From positions 1 to 64,000 of the forward strand of contig NZ_SOBH01000005.1 of the NCBI RefSeq assembly GCF_004365635.1: a stretch of DNA of 64,000 bases, read 5' to 3'. This stretch comes from Litoreibacter halocynthiae (lineage in GTDB: Bacteria; Pseudomonadota; Alphaproteobacteria; Rhodobacterales; Rhodobacteraceae). Position numbers and translations under genes: made by a program. Shown here piece after piece: positions 51,319 through 60,634 of this stretch. Within the stretch, counting starts at the first letter, position 1, and each line of letters opens with the position of its first letter. The notes beneath the pieces were generated by a model. It was not told the origin of the DNA. It worked only from the letters and a program-made list of their open reading frames with translations, and searched no databases.

Positions 51319-52728
51319 CTAGCGATGCCCGATCCAGCCACGATCGTCCGTGAAGGGGCTGCTTGCCGCCAGTGTCGTAACCATAAAATCAGCAGGCAAC
51401 CGGTCGAGTGGCGCGAGCGGCGTGGGCGAGGCCGTCAGGATGAAATTAGCATAGCCACGCGCACTTACAGGTCCGACTACCGCCGTTACATACGGATAAA
51501 GTTGCGTCAGGATCGCATGGGTTCCACGTACAAGTTGCCCGTTTGGCTCATCGATAAGGTTCACATACACTGGCCCGGTGACGATCTCGCGCAGGCGCTG
51601 ATAAGTTTCCAAAGTAACCAGATGTGCAGGGACAGATCCGGATGAAAATGCATCCATGACAACCGCATCAAACTGGCGTTCTGTTTCGTTTATATACCTT
51701 CGCCCGTCCGCATGCACTATTTCGAGCCGCCTGTTATCTTTTATCACCGACGCGGCCCAAGGGAAATTCTCTTGCACCACCGCAGTCACGAGCGGATCAA
51801 TCTCAACCGCCACCGCCCGTGCATTCGGGCGCATACTCAACAACTGACTTGGCAATGTATACCCACCGCCACCCACAAACAGAACGTTCGCACTCGTGGG
51901 CAAATCATGTGACATGCGCGCCCACAGCATTTGCGTATAATTCAGAACCAGCGGATCTTCCTGCGAAGGAGTATTATCAGAATTTATTCGCTCGGCTGCT
52001 TGAGCGATGCGATCTGAAAACAGGTGTAATTCACCGTCCCGATAACCGACATCGATGCACGATAAGCCTGATTCATACCGGCAGACCGACCCGTTTGCGA
52101 AGCTCAACGCAATGATCAATCCTGCTGGTGCGATGATCTCTAATATGGACTGCGGGCCACCACGCACAAAAGACACGCACATTAGAGCCACAGCCCCGCA
52201 TCCCGCAAAGGTCAGCGCCGAACCCACTATTGGCAAGGCGACAAATCCGGCAAGAACCGCCCCTAAAATAGCGCCCAGCGAACCCGCAGCCAGTACAATA
52301 CCCAGTGATGATCCCTCTCTCCCTGGCCGCGCTTCTACAGCCAGCTTCGCCAAATAGGGAGAAGGGAAGCTAACCAGTACTGACGCGGGAAAGAAAGCGA
52401 CGATAACCGAAAGGATCATTCCACCAGTGCCTCGCGCTCCTAGCCCATACAGCATCGACAGGATCATCGGTGAGAGCGCCATTAGTAGCGCCGTTGCGAT
52501 CAGGGCCCGCCGGACGAGCTGTGCCGCCACATCTCTCTCGCGTTCCGCAATCAGCCCGCCGAGTGCGCTACCGAATGAAAACCCTGCCAAAACTGTCGCG
52601 ATTACTGTGGTCCACGTAACGAGCGACGTCCCAAAAAACGGCGCTAATACACGGCCCGCCGCAATCTCATACGTGAGCCCAACTGCGGACAAAACTAGAA
52701 TAAGGCCGACTGTCTCCCAAAACCGCAT
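51319..52728 (-). CDS. Membrane-fused spermidine-synthase-like protein
   Basis: 469 residues from the ATG at 52728 (GGAG upstream). The N-terminal ~190 residues have six or seven membrane helices; the C-terminal half is a Rossmann methyltransferase-like fold (NVLFVGGGGYTLPSQLL, VAVEIDP, HADGRRYI, VVMDAFSSGSVPAHL) like spermidine synthases. True aminopropyltransferase activity is uncertain for this fused type. It precedes the decayed IS6 element; no copper link is visible in the sequence. Confidence 0.85.
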   Translation of the reverse strand: MRFWETVGLILVLSAVGLTYEIAAGRVLAPFFGTSLVTWTTVIATVLAGFSFGSALGGLIAERERDVAAQLVRRALIATALLMALSPMILSMLYGLGARGTGGMILSVIVAFFPASVLVSFPSPYLAKLAVEARPGREGSSLGIVLAAGSLGAILGAVLAGFVALPIVGSALTFAGCGAVALMCVSFVRGGPQSILEIIAPAGLIIALSFANGSVCRYESGLSCIDVGYRDGELHLFSDRIAQAAERINSDNTPSQEDPLVLNYTQMLWARMSHDLPTSANVLFVGGGGYTLPSQLLSMRPNARAVAVEIDPLVTAVVQENFPWAASVIKDNRRLEIVHADGRRYINETERQFDAVVMDAFSSGSVPAHLVTLETYQRLREIVTGPVYVNLIDEPNGQLVRGTHAILTQLYPYVTAVVGPVSARGYANFILTASPTPLAPLDRLPADFMVTTLAASSPFTDDRGWIGHR

Positions 52729-52796
52729 GACAGCTCCATGTTTCGCGTACACGCGCGATACATGGGCATCGCACGAGCCGCAATAACGCCCTGATC

Positions 52797-53658
52797 GGCA
52801 CTGTTGCATTATTTTCGATGTGGCCTGATGCTGGGGGAATTGTTTACAGGAGTTCGCCATGACCGGCGGAGATCCATTCAAACATCACCGTTTCCCGCAA
52901 GACGTGATCTTGCTGGCGGTGCCCTGGTAGTGTCGATATCCGCTGTCCTATCGCGATGTGCGGGACCTGCTCGCTGAGCGCGGTATCGCAGTAGACGCAG
53001 CAACAGTCTACCGTTGGGTACAAAAGTTCGGTCCTGAAATTCGTAAACACGCCTATGGTCGACATCGCTCATGGCGTGGTTTGCAATGGCATGTGGACGA
53101 AACCTACGTGCGGGTGAATGGTCCCCTCTCATCGCTGCAAGCAGCGACTGCCGGGCAGTGGATGGTGCTATCTGTGGCGGGCTGTCGATCAGCGTGGGCA
53201 ATTGATTGACTTCCGGCTGACCGCACGACAAAACTCCAAAGCCGCAAGGGCCTTCATGCGACAGGCCTGCGATACTGTCCGCTGCTACAAACCAATGACG
53301 ATCATCACCGACAAAGCCCACAGCTATGCCAAGGTCATCCGAGAAATGAATTTCGGAAACGGGCCGAATGACGCAATCATTCATGTTGATCGCAAGCACC
53401 TGAACAATCGGATCGAGGGCGATCAGGGCGCTCTCAAACAATTGCTCCGACCAAAGCGTGGCTTCCGACAACTGACCGCAGCAAAGAATACCCTCAAAGG
53501 CATTGAAACTCACTGCGCGATAAAGAAGGGTCACTTCGCAAACAACGAGCCTGGCGTGCTCAACGAAGTTGCCTTCGTCGCAAAACTCTTCACGAAGGCA
53601 GCATGATACGATCGCCAACAGCCGTCTCCAGTTCCACATTAACTAGGGCAACAGAACC
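52797..53658 (+). mobile_element. Decayed IS6-family insertion sequence
   Basis: About 860 bp. Ends GGCACTGTTGC (left) and GGTTCTGTTGC (right, inverted) are related but imperfect. The 8-bp flanks do not match. It differs in sequence from the IS6 element at 11782. The transposase is broken. Confidence 0.75.
52859..53606 (+). pseudogene. IS6-family transposase pseudogene
   Basis: From ATG 52859 (MTGGDPFKHHRFPQDVILLA) a TAG stop interrupts codon 24 (52928-52930), where a Tyr is expected before CRYPLSYRDV. About 40 extra bases near 53118-53158 shift the frame between VRVNG and WCYLWRAVDQRG. The remaining blocks (HVDETYVRV, IITDKAHSY, NNRIEGDQGALK) keep the DDE residues. It cannot make an intact protein. 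Confidence 0.88.
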
Positions 53659-53869
53659 CATCGTTTAAACATGAGTTTGACGTCCTACTAGTCTTTCGGA
53701 AATATCATTCACTCAGTTTTCTCGAATCGAACTCCATGTTCTGCAATGCGATCGCGTGCTGTCATGAGGTTTTTCTCCGGAAAAGTGGCTTAAACTCAAT
53801 AGTTCTGGTTATTTGCAGCCTCTATTCCAAATCGGGTATCAACTTATTTTTTCCGGCATCATTTTTCCC

Positions 53870-53900
53870 TTGAACCTCTAGTTACTGTAGAATGTATGCA
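53870..53900 (+). promoter_or_regulatory. Divalent-metal MerR promoter of the Zn/Cd-type ATPase
   Basis: TTGAAC (53870-53875), 19 bases, TATGCA (53895-53900). Spacer dyad CTCTAGTTACTGTAGA is like ZntR/CadR operators. It overlaps an earlier in-frame ATG at 53896, which supports the start at 53932. Confidence 0.85.
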
Positions 53901-53931
53901 AAGGGCATCATTGCGATTCCGAGGATACTTT

Positions 53932-56235
53932 ATGCCACATGATGCCGCTCATCACAGTCACGATCATTCTGAAAAAGCAGCCAAACCCGGCGGAAGCTGC
54001 TGCGGGGATGAAGCCGTCGCACAGACACAGATACAGCCTACCGACGGCCGAAGTTTTTACGTCAGCGGTTTGGACTGTGCTGAAGAGGTGTCAATCCTGA
54101 ACCGTGTCGTGGGACCCGAGGTCGGCGGCATAGAGTATCTGGCGTTTGATGTGATAAACGCGCGGATGACAGTCTTGGATGGCGGAAGCGACTCATCCTC
54201 GGACAGAATCATCAAGCTGGTTGCGACCACCGGAATGACAGCCAAAACTTGGAACGCCGAGGATGCCAACACGGAACAGGCCGCGCATCTGAAAACCCAG
54301 AAACGCTTTACAGCGTTGAGCGGCGGCTTTTGGGCGGCCGGTTTCATATACCATGTTGTCGAGACCGGGTTTGGTGGCGCCATCGGATTGTTTGCAGGCC
54401 ATGGTGAGGCGCCGATGCCAGTGGCCGAAGCGGGACCATTCGCGGTGGCCATCCTGTTTGGCGTATGGCTCGTTGCCCCAAAAGCTTGGTCGTCCGCACG
54501 CCGTTTTTCTCCGGATATGAATTTGTTGATGGTCGTGGCCGTGGCCGGTGCCATCGGGCTCGAAGAGTTTTTCGAGGCCGCAACAGTGGCATTCTTCTTC
54601 TCGCTCTCGTTGTATCTCGAAAGCTGGAGTGTTGGGCGCGCGCGCAATGCTATCTCGGCGCTGCTTGATCTCGCGCCCCCGACGGCGCGGGTACTTTATG
54701 ACGATGGCTCGGAAGCGGACGTTCCCGCCGCGGCGGTTGCTGTCGACGCGCGGTTCATTGTGCGCGGCGGTGACCGTATTCCGCTCGACGGAGAAGTGGT
54801 TGACGGAGCGGGAGCCGTCGATCAAGCTCCTATCACTGGCGAAAGTGCCTTGGTGCCAAAAGAGGCTGGCGATGAGGTCTATGCCGGCACGATCAATGGT
54901 GATGGCACGCTGACGGTACGGGCGACGAAGGCCGCCTATGACACGGTGCTATCCAAGATCATCCGCATGGTGGACGACGCCCATTCCCGAAGGGCAGAGG
55001 TCGAGCAATGGGTGACGAAATTTGCCCGTATCTACACACCGGTCGTGATGGCGCTTGCTATTCTCATAGCACTTCTGCCGCCTCTTGTGGCCGGCGGTGA
55101 CTGGGGTTTTTGGTTCTATAACGCGCTGGTGCTTCTGGTCATTGCCTGCCCTTGCGCCCTGGTGATCTCAACGCCCGTCTCCATTGTTGCAGCCCTTGCG
55201 TCATCGGCGCGCAACGGCGTGTTGATCAAGGGCGGGGCCTATGTAGAAGCGCCGGGTCGCACCACAGCGATTGCCATGGACAAGACCGGCACGATCACGA
55301 TGGGGGAGCCCGAAGTGGCCGGTGTATACCCAATTGGCGAAATATCGGAACGCGATCTTCTGATGCGCGCCGCAGCGCTCGAAGCGCGGTCCTCCCACCC
55401 GCTGGCAAGGGCGATCCTTAGCCGCGCGGGGCGGGACAACATTTCCTTCGCTTCCGCTGACAACACACGCACGGTCCCGGGTCGCGGGCTTGAGGGCGAG
55501 ATGAGCGGCATGTCTATCTGGCTAGGATCGGACCGCTTTGCAAAGGAAAAAGGATTCGGGTTTACCATCCCACCAGAGCTGCGTGACCAGATTGAAGGAG
55601 CTGGAAACACTCTTGTGGCAGTTGGGGACGACAGTGGTGTCAGCGGCGTGCTGGAACTGCGTGACCAGATACGTCCCGACGCCAAGGGGATCGTTGCGCG
55701 GCTCCACGCCCAAGGGGTCAAAAAGATCGTGATGCTGACAGGCGACAACGCGGCAACGGCACGGGCGGTGGCAGCCGAAGTGGGCATAGACGAGGTGCGC
55801 GCCGAACTCCTGCCAGAGGACAAGGTAAACGCTATTGAGGAATTGGTGGCAGAGCATGCCACTGTCGCGATGATTGGAGATGGCGTGAACGATGCCCCGG
55901 CAATGGCGCGCGCGCATTATGGCATCGCGATGGGCGCTGTCGGGTCAGACGCTGCGATTGAAACCGCTGATATTGCGCTGATGACCGACGACATTGGCAA
56001 AGTGCCTTGGCTAATCGGGCATTCCCGCCAGGCCATGTTGATCATCAAGCAGAACATTGGTTTGTCACTTGCTACCAAAGCCGTCTTCGTCGTCGCGACA
56101 GCGTTCGGCATGGCCTCAATGTGGGGCGCGATCGCTGCTGACGTCGGCGTGTCGCTCCTCGTTGTCGCCAACGCGTTGCGCTTACTGAATGCGCGAGACG
56201 ATCAACCAGGAACACAAGATGACACAACTGGATAG
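53932..56235 (+). CDS. Zn/Cd/Pb-type P1B ATPase, ZntA-like
   Basis: 767 residues from the ATG at 53932. The N-terminus is His-rich (HDAAHHSHDHSE) with GGSCCGDE (Cys23, Cys24), followed by a degenerate HMA-like domain with only one Cys (GLDCAEE, Cys49). Transport motif CPC at 406-408, phosphorylation Asp450, [20 protein letters not shown]. The pattern is that of Zn/Cd/Pb exporters, not copper ones. The operator upstream matches the regulator at 60635. Confidence 0.93.
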   Translation: MPHDAAHHSHDHSEKAAKPGGSCCGDEAVAQTQIQPTDGRSFYVSGLDCAEEVSILNRVVGPEVGGIEYLAFDVINARMTVLDGGSDSSSDRIIKLVATTGMTAKTWNAEDANTEQAAHLKTQKRFTALSGGFWAAGFIYHVVETGFGGAIGLFAGHGEAPMPVAEAGPFAVAILFGVWLVAPKAWSSARRFSPDMNLLMVVAVAGAIGLEEFFEAATVAFFFSLSLYLESWSVGRARNAISALLDLAPPTARVLYDDGSEADVPAAAVAVDARFIVRGGDRIPLDGEVVDGAGAVDQAPITGESALVPKEAGDEVYAGTINGDGTLTVRATKAAYDTVLSKIIRMVDDAHSRRAEVEQWVTKFARIYTPVVMALAILIALLPPLVAGGDWGFWFYNALVLLVIACPCALVISTPVSIVAALASSARNGVLIKGGAYVEAPGRTTAIAMDKTGTITMGEPEVAGVYPIGEISERDLLMRAAALEARSSHPLARAILSRAGRDNISFASADNTRTVPGRGLEGEMSGMSIWLGSDRFAKEKGFGFTIPPELRDQIEGAGNTLVAVGDDSGVSGVLELRDQIRPDAKGIVARLHAQGVKKIVMLTGDNAATARAVAAEVGIDEVRAELLPEDKVNAIEELVAEHATVAMIGDGVNDAPAMARAHYGIAMGAVGSDAAIETADIALMTDDIGKVPWLIGHSRQAMLIIKQNIGLSLATKAVFVVATAFGMASMWGAIAADVGVSLLVVANALRLLNARDDQPGTQDDTTG

Positions 56236-56342
56236 ATGAACAGACGACCAAAGGTGCACTAGCACACGGACGTTGATTGTGGACTGACTTGGCGATATCA
56301 AGTTGCTAGAAAAGACCTCAAACAATGAGGCATCAAGCCGTG

Positions 56343-56852
56343 ATGATTAAAAAAAATCCTAGACGGTTCTTCCTTGCGGGCGGCATGGCTGCCGTCCTTT
56401 CTGGATGTGCAAGCAAATTTCGATCCTACAGCGGTCCAGAAGTCACTCGCATTCGCCTTTATAAGTCGGACAGACTGCTGGTTCTGGACGGTTCGCAGGG
56501 TGTGTTGAGCACTTATCCGGTCGGCCTAGGATTCTCTCCGACGGGACATAAGCAGTTTGAAGGGGACGGGCGGACGCCGGAAGGCACCTACACTATTGAT
56601 CGCCGCAATCCAAATAGCTTGTTCCACCTGTCTATTGGCATTTCCTATCCAAATGAGGCGGACATCGCATTTGCTAAGGCGCAAGGCCAATCTCCCGGTG
56701 GCGACATCTTCATCCACGGGGGTCCGCGATGGGGCATCGACCCGCTGAACAAGCGAGACTGGACTGCCGGATGCATTTCGGTCACCGACCGGCAGGTCGA
56801 AGAAGTCTATGCGATGGTGCGCGACGGCACGCCCATAGAAATCTACGCCTGA
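56343..56852 (+). CDS. L,D-transpeptidase, YkuD family (4), lipoprotein form
   Basis: 169 residues from the ATG at 56343 (or 175 from 56325). A signal with lipobox LSGC near residue 20 (RRFFLAGGMAAVLSGCAS) predicts a lipid anchor. YkuD blocks PEGTYTIDRR, FIHGGPRWGIDPL, and DWTAGCISVTDRQ carry the conserved His and Cys. It is a distinct subtype from the other three. It follows the ATPase gene after 107 bases; no metal operator was found there. Confidence 0.9.
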   Translation: MIKKNPRRFFLAGGMAAVLSGCASKFRSYSGPEVTRIRLYKSDRLLVLDGSQGVLSTYPVGLGFSPTGHKQFEGDGRTPEGTYTIDRRNPNSLFHLSIGISYPNEADIAFAKAQGQSPGGDIFIHGGPRWGIDPLNKRDWTAGCISVTDRQVEEVYAMVRDGTPIEIYA

Positions 56853-56886
56853 GAATCCCTCACGAACACAAGCATGTCTGGCGATC

Positions 56887-57669
56887 TTAACCGAGCCAGA
56901 CGTCTAAAAATAGCATTAGGACCAGACCTACGGCAAGGCCCAGCGTCGCTTTGTTCTGGTGCCCGCTTCGATGCGTCTCGGGAATGATCTCGTGGCTAAT
57001 GACATAGAGCATCGCACCTGCTGCGAAGGCGAGACCCCACGGCAGGAGTGGTTGTGAAAAGGTGATTATCCCGGCTCCCAGCACCCCGCCGATGGGCTCG
57101 ACCATTCCCGTGAGCGCCGCAATGCCCCAGGCTCGAAACTTCGAATACCCTTCGCCAAGAAGGGACACCGCTACGGCTAAACCCTCAGGGGCATTTTGCA
57201 GACCGATTCCGATGGCCAGCGGCAGGCCGCCGGAAACGCCTTCTGCGCCAAAGCCGACACCGACTGCAAGACCCTCAGGGAAATTGTGGATTGTAATGGC
57301 GATAATAAATAGCCAGACGCGGCGTAGAGACGCGCCCTCAGGCCCTTCTCGGCCAGAGCTGAAATGCTCGTGCGGAAGCTTTTCGTTCATCAGCGCCACG
57401 GCACCCATCCCAAGGAGAATTGCCACGCATACGATTGCTGCGGGAGCGGCTGCATTTTGGTACCGCATTTCAGCGGCATCAAGAGCGGGGATAATCAACG
57501 AAAAAAAAGATGCCGCAAGCATAACGCCGGCCGCAAATCCAAGTGACAGATCCCTTGTTGCGCGAGACGGAATCCTCCCAAAGAGTACAGGTATGGCACC
57601 GACAGCTGTTAGAGATCCAGCGGCCAGACTGCCCAGAAATCCAAGCATTATGGGGGATAAGGATTCCAT
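56887..57669 (-). CDS. ZIP-family divalent metal transporter
   Basis: 260 residues with eight helices. The paired signatures HNFPEGLAVGVGF and QNAPEGLAVAVSL form the binuclear metal centre of ZIP proteins, usually Zn or Fe. Last gene of the SCO operon. A ZIP uptake protein under a Zn/Cd-type operator would be counter-intuitive unless it handles another metal or acts in reverse; this is unresolved. Confidence 0.9.
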   Translation of the reverse strand: MESLSPIMLGFLGSLAAGSLTAVGAIPVLFGRIPSRATRDLSLGFAAGVMLAASFFSLIIPALDAAEMRYQNAAAPAAIVCVAILLGMGAVALMNEKLPHEHFSSGREGPEGASLRRVWLFIIAITIHNFPEGLAVGVGFGAEGVSGGLPLAIGIGLQNAPEGLAVAVSLLGEGYSKFRAWGIAALTGMVEPIGGVLGAGIITFSQPLLPWGLAFAAGAMLYVISHEIIPETHRSGHQNKATLGLAVGLVLMLFLDVWLG

Positions 57670-57683
57670 TTTTGTACTTTCTG

Positions 57684-58295
57684 TTAAGCTCTTGTCAGCA
57701 CGCGGCGGATCTTTGGCACTGCAAATTCTCGTGGTTCATGGTAGTCTATGGTACCGAGAAACTGCCCCTCTGAAGCGAAGAGGAAAACGCTCGCAGTGTG
57801 GTTCATCGTATAGTCGCCGCCCTCGGTCGCGACTTTTTCATAACTTGCGCGGAAGCCTGCCGCGGCGCGTGTCGTTTCACTCAGCGTTCCGCTCCAACCT
57901 TGGATAGCGGGGTGAAAATAGCTGACATATTCAGCCATGGCCGCCACTGTATCGCGCTTTGGATCAACCGTAATGAACACAACGTTCATGTCGGCAACGT
58001 CGTCTCCAAGGTCGTCGAGCCAACCAGAAATGTCCGACAATGTGGTCGGGCACACATCGGGGCAGTATGTGAAGCCAAAAAACACTATAGATGGATTACC
58101 TAAAAGCGTCGTTGGTCCGACCGTTGACCCGTCTTGGTCGGTCATCTGAAATTTCATCTGAGTAAGCGGCAAGGGCCGCTGTGCTGCCGGTTCAGGTGTG
58201 CCTGGCCCATCCACCTGCCACCAACCGACAAATAGCGCGAGCGCAAGTACGCCGCTCGCTGCAGCACCATAAGTGATGAGGGTGCTTCGGTTCAT
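57684..58295 (-). CDS. SCO family copper/redox protein (1)
   Basis: 203 residues: one anchor helix then a thioredoxin fold with CPDVCPTTL (metal Cys pair) and a distal His in NHTASVFLF. SCO proteins deliver copper to the CuA site of cytochrome oxidase or act as thiol reductases. Its start overlaps the PCuAC stop by one base. Confidence 0.93.
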   Translation of the reverse strand: MNRSTLITYGAAASGVLALALFVGWWQVDGPGTPEPAAQRPLPLTQMKFQMTDQDGSTVGPTTLLGNPSIVFFGFTYCPDVCPTTLSDISGWLDDLGDDVADMNVVFITVDPKRDTVAAMAEYVSYFHPAIQGWSGTLSETTRAAAGFRASYEKVATEGGDYTMNHTASVFLFASEGQFLGTIDYHEPREFAVPKIRRVLTRA

Positions 58296-58759
58296 CAGCC
58301 CTCTGGCCCACGCGCCGCAATCCCAAGAATGGGCACGTCAACGGTCAGAGCTCCGCCATCGGCAAAGTTCAATGTCAACGGAAAGGTTTCGCCTTCAACC
58401 ATCTTGATTTGCAGTCGCATCAGCATGGCATGCAGGCCACCCGGCTCAAGCGAAACTGTTTCGCCTGGTGGAACCATGATGTCTCCTGCAGGTGCCATAG
58501 AACTCACACCATTTGCGTCGGTCGTCGTTTCATGAATATCCGGCATCATGGCGAGAGGCGTTTCCAAGCCCACTAACGTCACCGGATCGGTACCCGTATT
58601 GCGCAGGGTCATATAAGCAGCACCCGGACGGTTGATGCCGATAGAGGCGCGAGACCAGGCGTCTTCGACCACAACGTCCTCAGACCCAGCAACTGTTATC
58701 GTCGGCAGCCCGATGAACAGGCACGATGCAAAGACAGTGGCAGCAATGGATGATTTCAC
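58295..58759 (-). CDS. PCuAC periplasmic copper chaperone
   Basis: 154 residues from GTG 58759 (GAGAGGA upstream); the longer frame to 58867 overlaps the previous gene and is unlikely. Signal peptide, then the H-M...H-x-M copper site spread over MMPDIHETT, SSMAPAG and GGLHAMLM. It partners SCO in CuA centre assembly. Between the DsbA-like and SCO genes. Confidence 0.92.
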   Translation of the reverse strand: MKSSIAATVFASCLFIGLPTITVAGSEDVVVEDAWSRASIGINRPGAAYMTLRNTGTDPVTLVGLETPLAMMPDIHETTTDANGVSSMAPAGDIMVPPGETVSLEPGGLHAMLMRLQIKMVEGETFPLTLNFADGGALTVDVPILGIAARGPEG

Positions 58760-58787
58760 GGGTTCGTTCCTCTCAATAGTAAGTTGG

Positions 58788-59447
58788 TCACGAGCCGATC
58801 GCCGCGACTTCTGCGGCGACCAACGCGCGCAGTTCGTCAGCTCCGAACGGATCAAGGGGTTTGCCATTCACAAAAAAGGTGGGAGTCTGGCGCACGCTCA
58901 TTGTCTCAACATCCGCGCGGTCTTGATTGAGGATCGCCAGCGTTTGTGGCGCTCTCATTTGGTTTTTTGCGGCGTGAACATCCAGGCCAGCCTGTTCCGC
59001 AATGCCGAGAATCAAACCGGGCGCTGGTTCGCCGTGAGACGCCCAACGTGACTGAAACTCAAGGATCGCTTCTTTGACCGGAACATAAACGTCTTGCATA
59101 CGCGCGGCTTCCATCACTCTGATGGCTTCTTCCGAGGCCGCACCATGGAACGCGGTGTAGCGAAGAACAACCCGAACCTGTCCGTCGTGCTCCGCCATGA
59201 TATCCTTGATGACCGGGTAGAATGCCCGACAGGCTTCACAGGCTGGATCAAAGAACTCCACGATTGTGACAGGCGCATCCTCTGGCCCCATGATGGGCGA
59301 GTAGGGACGCATCAGTGCCTCCGCTATTTCGGGCTGGATCGGCTCGACTTGTGCAATCGAGGCAGGGCGGGACTGATACCAGAAAGCGGCGGCAAAGATC
59401 GCTAGGCCAACAGCCAAGACGGATAGTACGATTGATCTGTTTTTCAT
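58788..59447 (-). CDS. DsbA-family thiol oxidoreductase (3)
   Basis: 219 residues from the ATG at 59447. Anchor/signal helix, thioredoxin fold with active site CEAC (FDPACEACRAF) and cis-Pro loop TPTFFVNG. The start overlaps the dsbB stop (ATGA). Family of DsbA/BdbD-type oxidants. It likely keeps SCO and PCuAC thiols in the right state. Confidence 0.92.
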   Translation of the reverse strand: MKNRSIVLSVLAVGLAIFAAAFWYQSRPASIAQVEPIQPEIAEALMRPYSPIMGPEDAPVTIVEFFDPACEACRAFYPVIKDIMAEHDGQVRVVLRYTAFHGAASEEAIRVMEAARMQDVYVPVKEAILEFQSRWASHGEPAPGLILGIAEQAGLDVHAAKNQMRAPQTLAILNQDRADVETMSVRQTPTFFVNGKPLDPFGADELRALVAAEVAAIGS

Positions 59448-59869
59448 GTGCGGGGCTCCTTCAGGGAGAGAAATGATAAGAACGCGATGAGCGCAAAAGC
59501 GATGAACGCCAAGAGCGGAATAGGAATCCCAAAAAACAGCTGATTGTCGCCGGTGCAGGCCGGGCCTGTCGCTGTGCAGGGTTGGATGGGTTCCGGCAGG
59601 ATTCCGGTGTAAAGGCCCATGTGCCAAAGCGCGACCGCAGCACCCCCAAGCGCAAGTGCGATGCCATAGCGGCCGACCCGATCATCCTGCCACCATAGGC
59701 CAAGACCCAGAACGACAGCCAAAGGAAACATGAACGCGCGCTGAAACCAGCATAGGTTGCAAGGTGCTTGCCCTATCACCTCGCCAATATAGAGCACGGA
59801 TAGCGAACTTGTAAGCGCTACGATCCATGCCCCAATCAAAGCGGTGTCTTTAGAAATTGCATAAATCAC
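59444..59869 (-). CDS. DsbB/BdbC-family membrane oxidoreductase
   Basis: 141 residues with four helices; CNLC redox pair in APCNLCWFQRA and the second pair in CTATGPACTGD. It reoxidises the neighbouring DsbA-type protein. It starts two bases after the SCO stop. Confidence 0.92.
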   Translation of the reverse strand: MIYAISKDTALIGAWIVALTSSLSVLYIGEVIGQAPCNLCWFQRAFMFPLAVVLGLGLWWQDDRVGRYGIALALGGAAVALWHMGLYTGILPEPIQPCTATGPACTGDNQLFFGIPIPLLAFIAFALIAFLSFLSLKEPRT

Positions 59870-59871
59870 AT

Positions 59872-60462
59872 CTACAGCCTCGCCCTTAGATCAGAGACGA
59901 TTTCTTCCGCCGGCGTGCCGTAAGTCCAAGCTCCAGCATATCCGTCCTGCGTATCAAAGAGGAACAATTGCGAGGAATGCCCCATGGTATAGCCATCTGG
60001 CGAGGCGGCTTCCTCGATCTTTTCGTAGTAGATGCGAAAGGTCTCAGATGTTCGCTTGATCTGATCTGCAGTTCCGGTAAGCCCAATGAGGTCAGCGTCG
60101 AAGTAAGGAATGAACTCAGCGAGCGCTTGTGGTGTGTCCCGTTCCGGATCAATCGAAATAAACAGCGGCTGTACTTGCACCGCATCGGAGCCAAGCGCAT
60201 CCATGACAGCGGCAACCTCGGCCAGTGTCGTGGGACAAACATCAGGGCAGTTTGCAAAGCCGAAGAAAACAAGCATCCAGCGCCCTGCAAAATCTTCGTC
60301 TGTTTGCATCATGCCTTGGTGATCAGTCAGTTCGAAATCTGCCCGGAACGCAGGCTCGTCAGTTCGCTGATCACTCCTGCTAGAAACTTGCAGCCAAACG
60401 AACCCCACAATCGCAATCGCGGCGAGGCCCCAAAGCATTCTTTGCAAGGCAGATAGTCTCAT
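59872..60462 (-). CDS. SCO family copper/redox protein (2)
   Basis: 196 residues, anchor helix, CPDVCPTTL metal site and a His in MGHSSQLFLFD. First gene of the operon SCO-dsbB-dsbA-PCuAC-SCO-ZIP. The promoter has a divalent-metal MerR operator. Two SCO copies in one operon suggest separate copper-delivery and redox roles. Confidence 0.93.
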   Translation of the reverse strand: MRLSALQRMLWGLAAIAIVGFVWLQVSSRSDQRTDEPAFRADFELTDHQGMMQTDEDFAGRWMLVFFGFANCPDVCPTTLAEVAAVMDALGSDAVQVQPLFISIDPERDTPQALAEFIPYFDADLIGLTGTADQIKRTSETFRIYYEKIEEAASPDGYTMGHSSQLFLFDTQDGYAGAWTYGTPAEEIVSDLRARL

Positions 60463-60499
60463 TGGTCGAATTACGCCCGATTCGGTACATTTTTATTGC

Positions 60500-60530
60500 G
60501 TTGTAAATGTTCTAGTTGCTAGAGGTTCAA
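60500..60530 (-). promoter_or_regulatory. Divalent-metal MerR promoter of the SCO operon
   Basis: Minus-strand TTGAAC (60530-60525), 19 bases, TACAAC (60505-60500). Dyad CTCTAGCAACTAGAA matches the ATPase and 61103 sites. Confidence 0.85.
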
Positions 60531-60634
60531 GCTGTTTCTTGGCACAGTGACGGCGTGTCACGGACCCGTGAACAGAGCACTGGCTTGCACATGCCGATAC
60601 CTATAGCTACCAACACTATAGCTATGGAGGTTAC

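Noticed and set aside
11782-53658. Two IS6-family elements as ends of one 42-kb composite transposon
   Set aside because: The two differ in transposase sequence and inverted repeats, and one is broken, so they would not act as a pair.
57062-57907. A long plus-strand frame opposite the ZIP and SCO genes
   Set aside because: Pro/Ser/Arg-rich translation with no family features; antisense to two well-supported genes.
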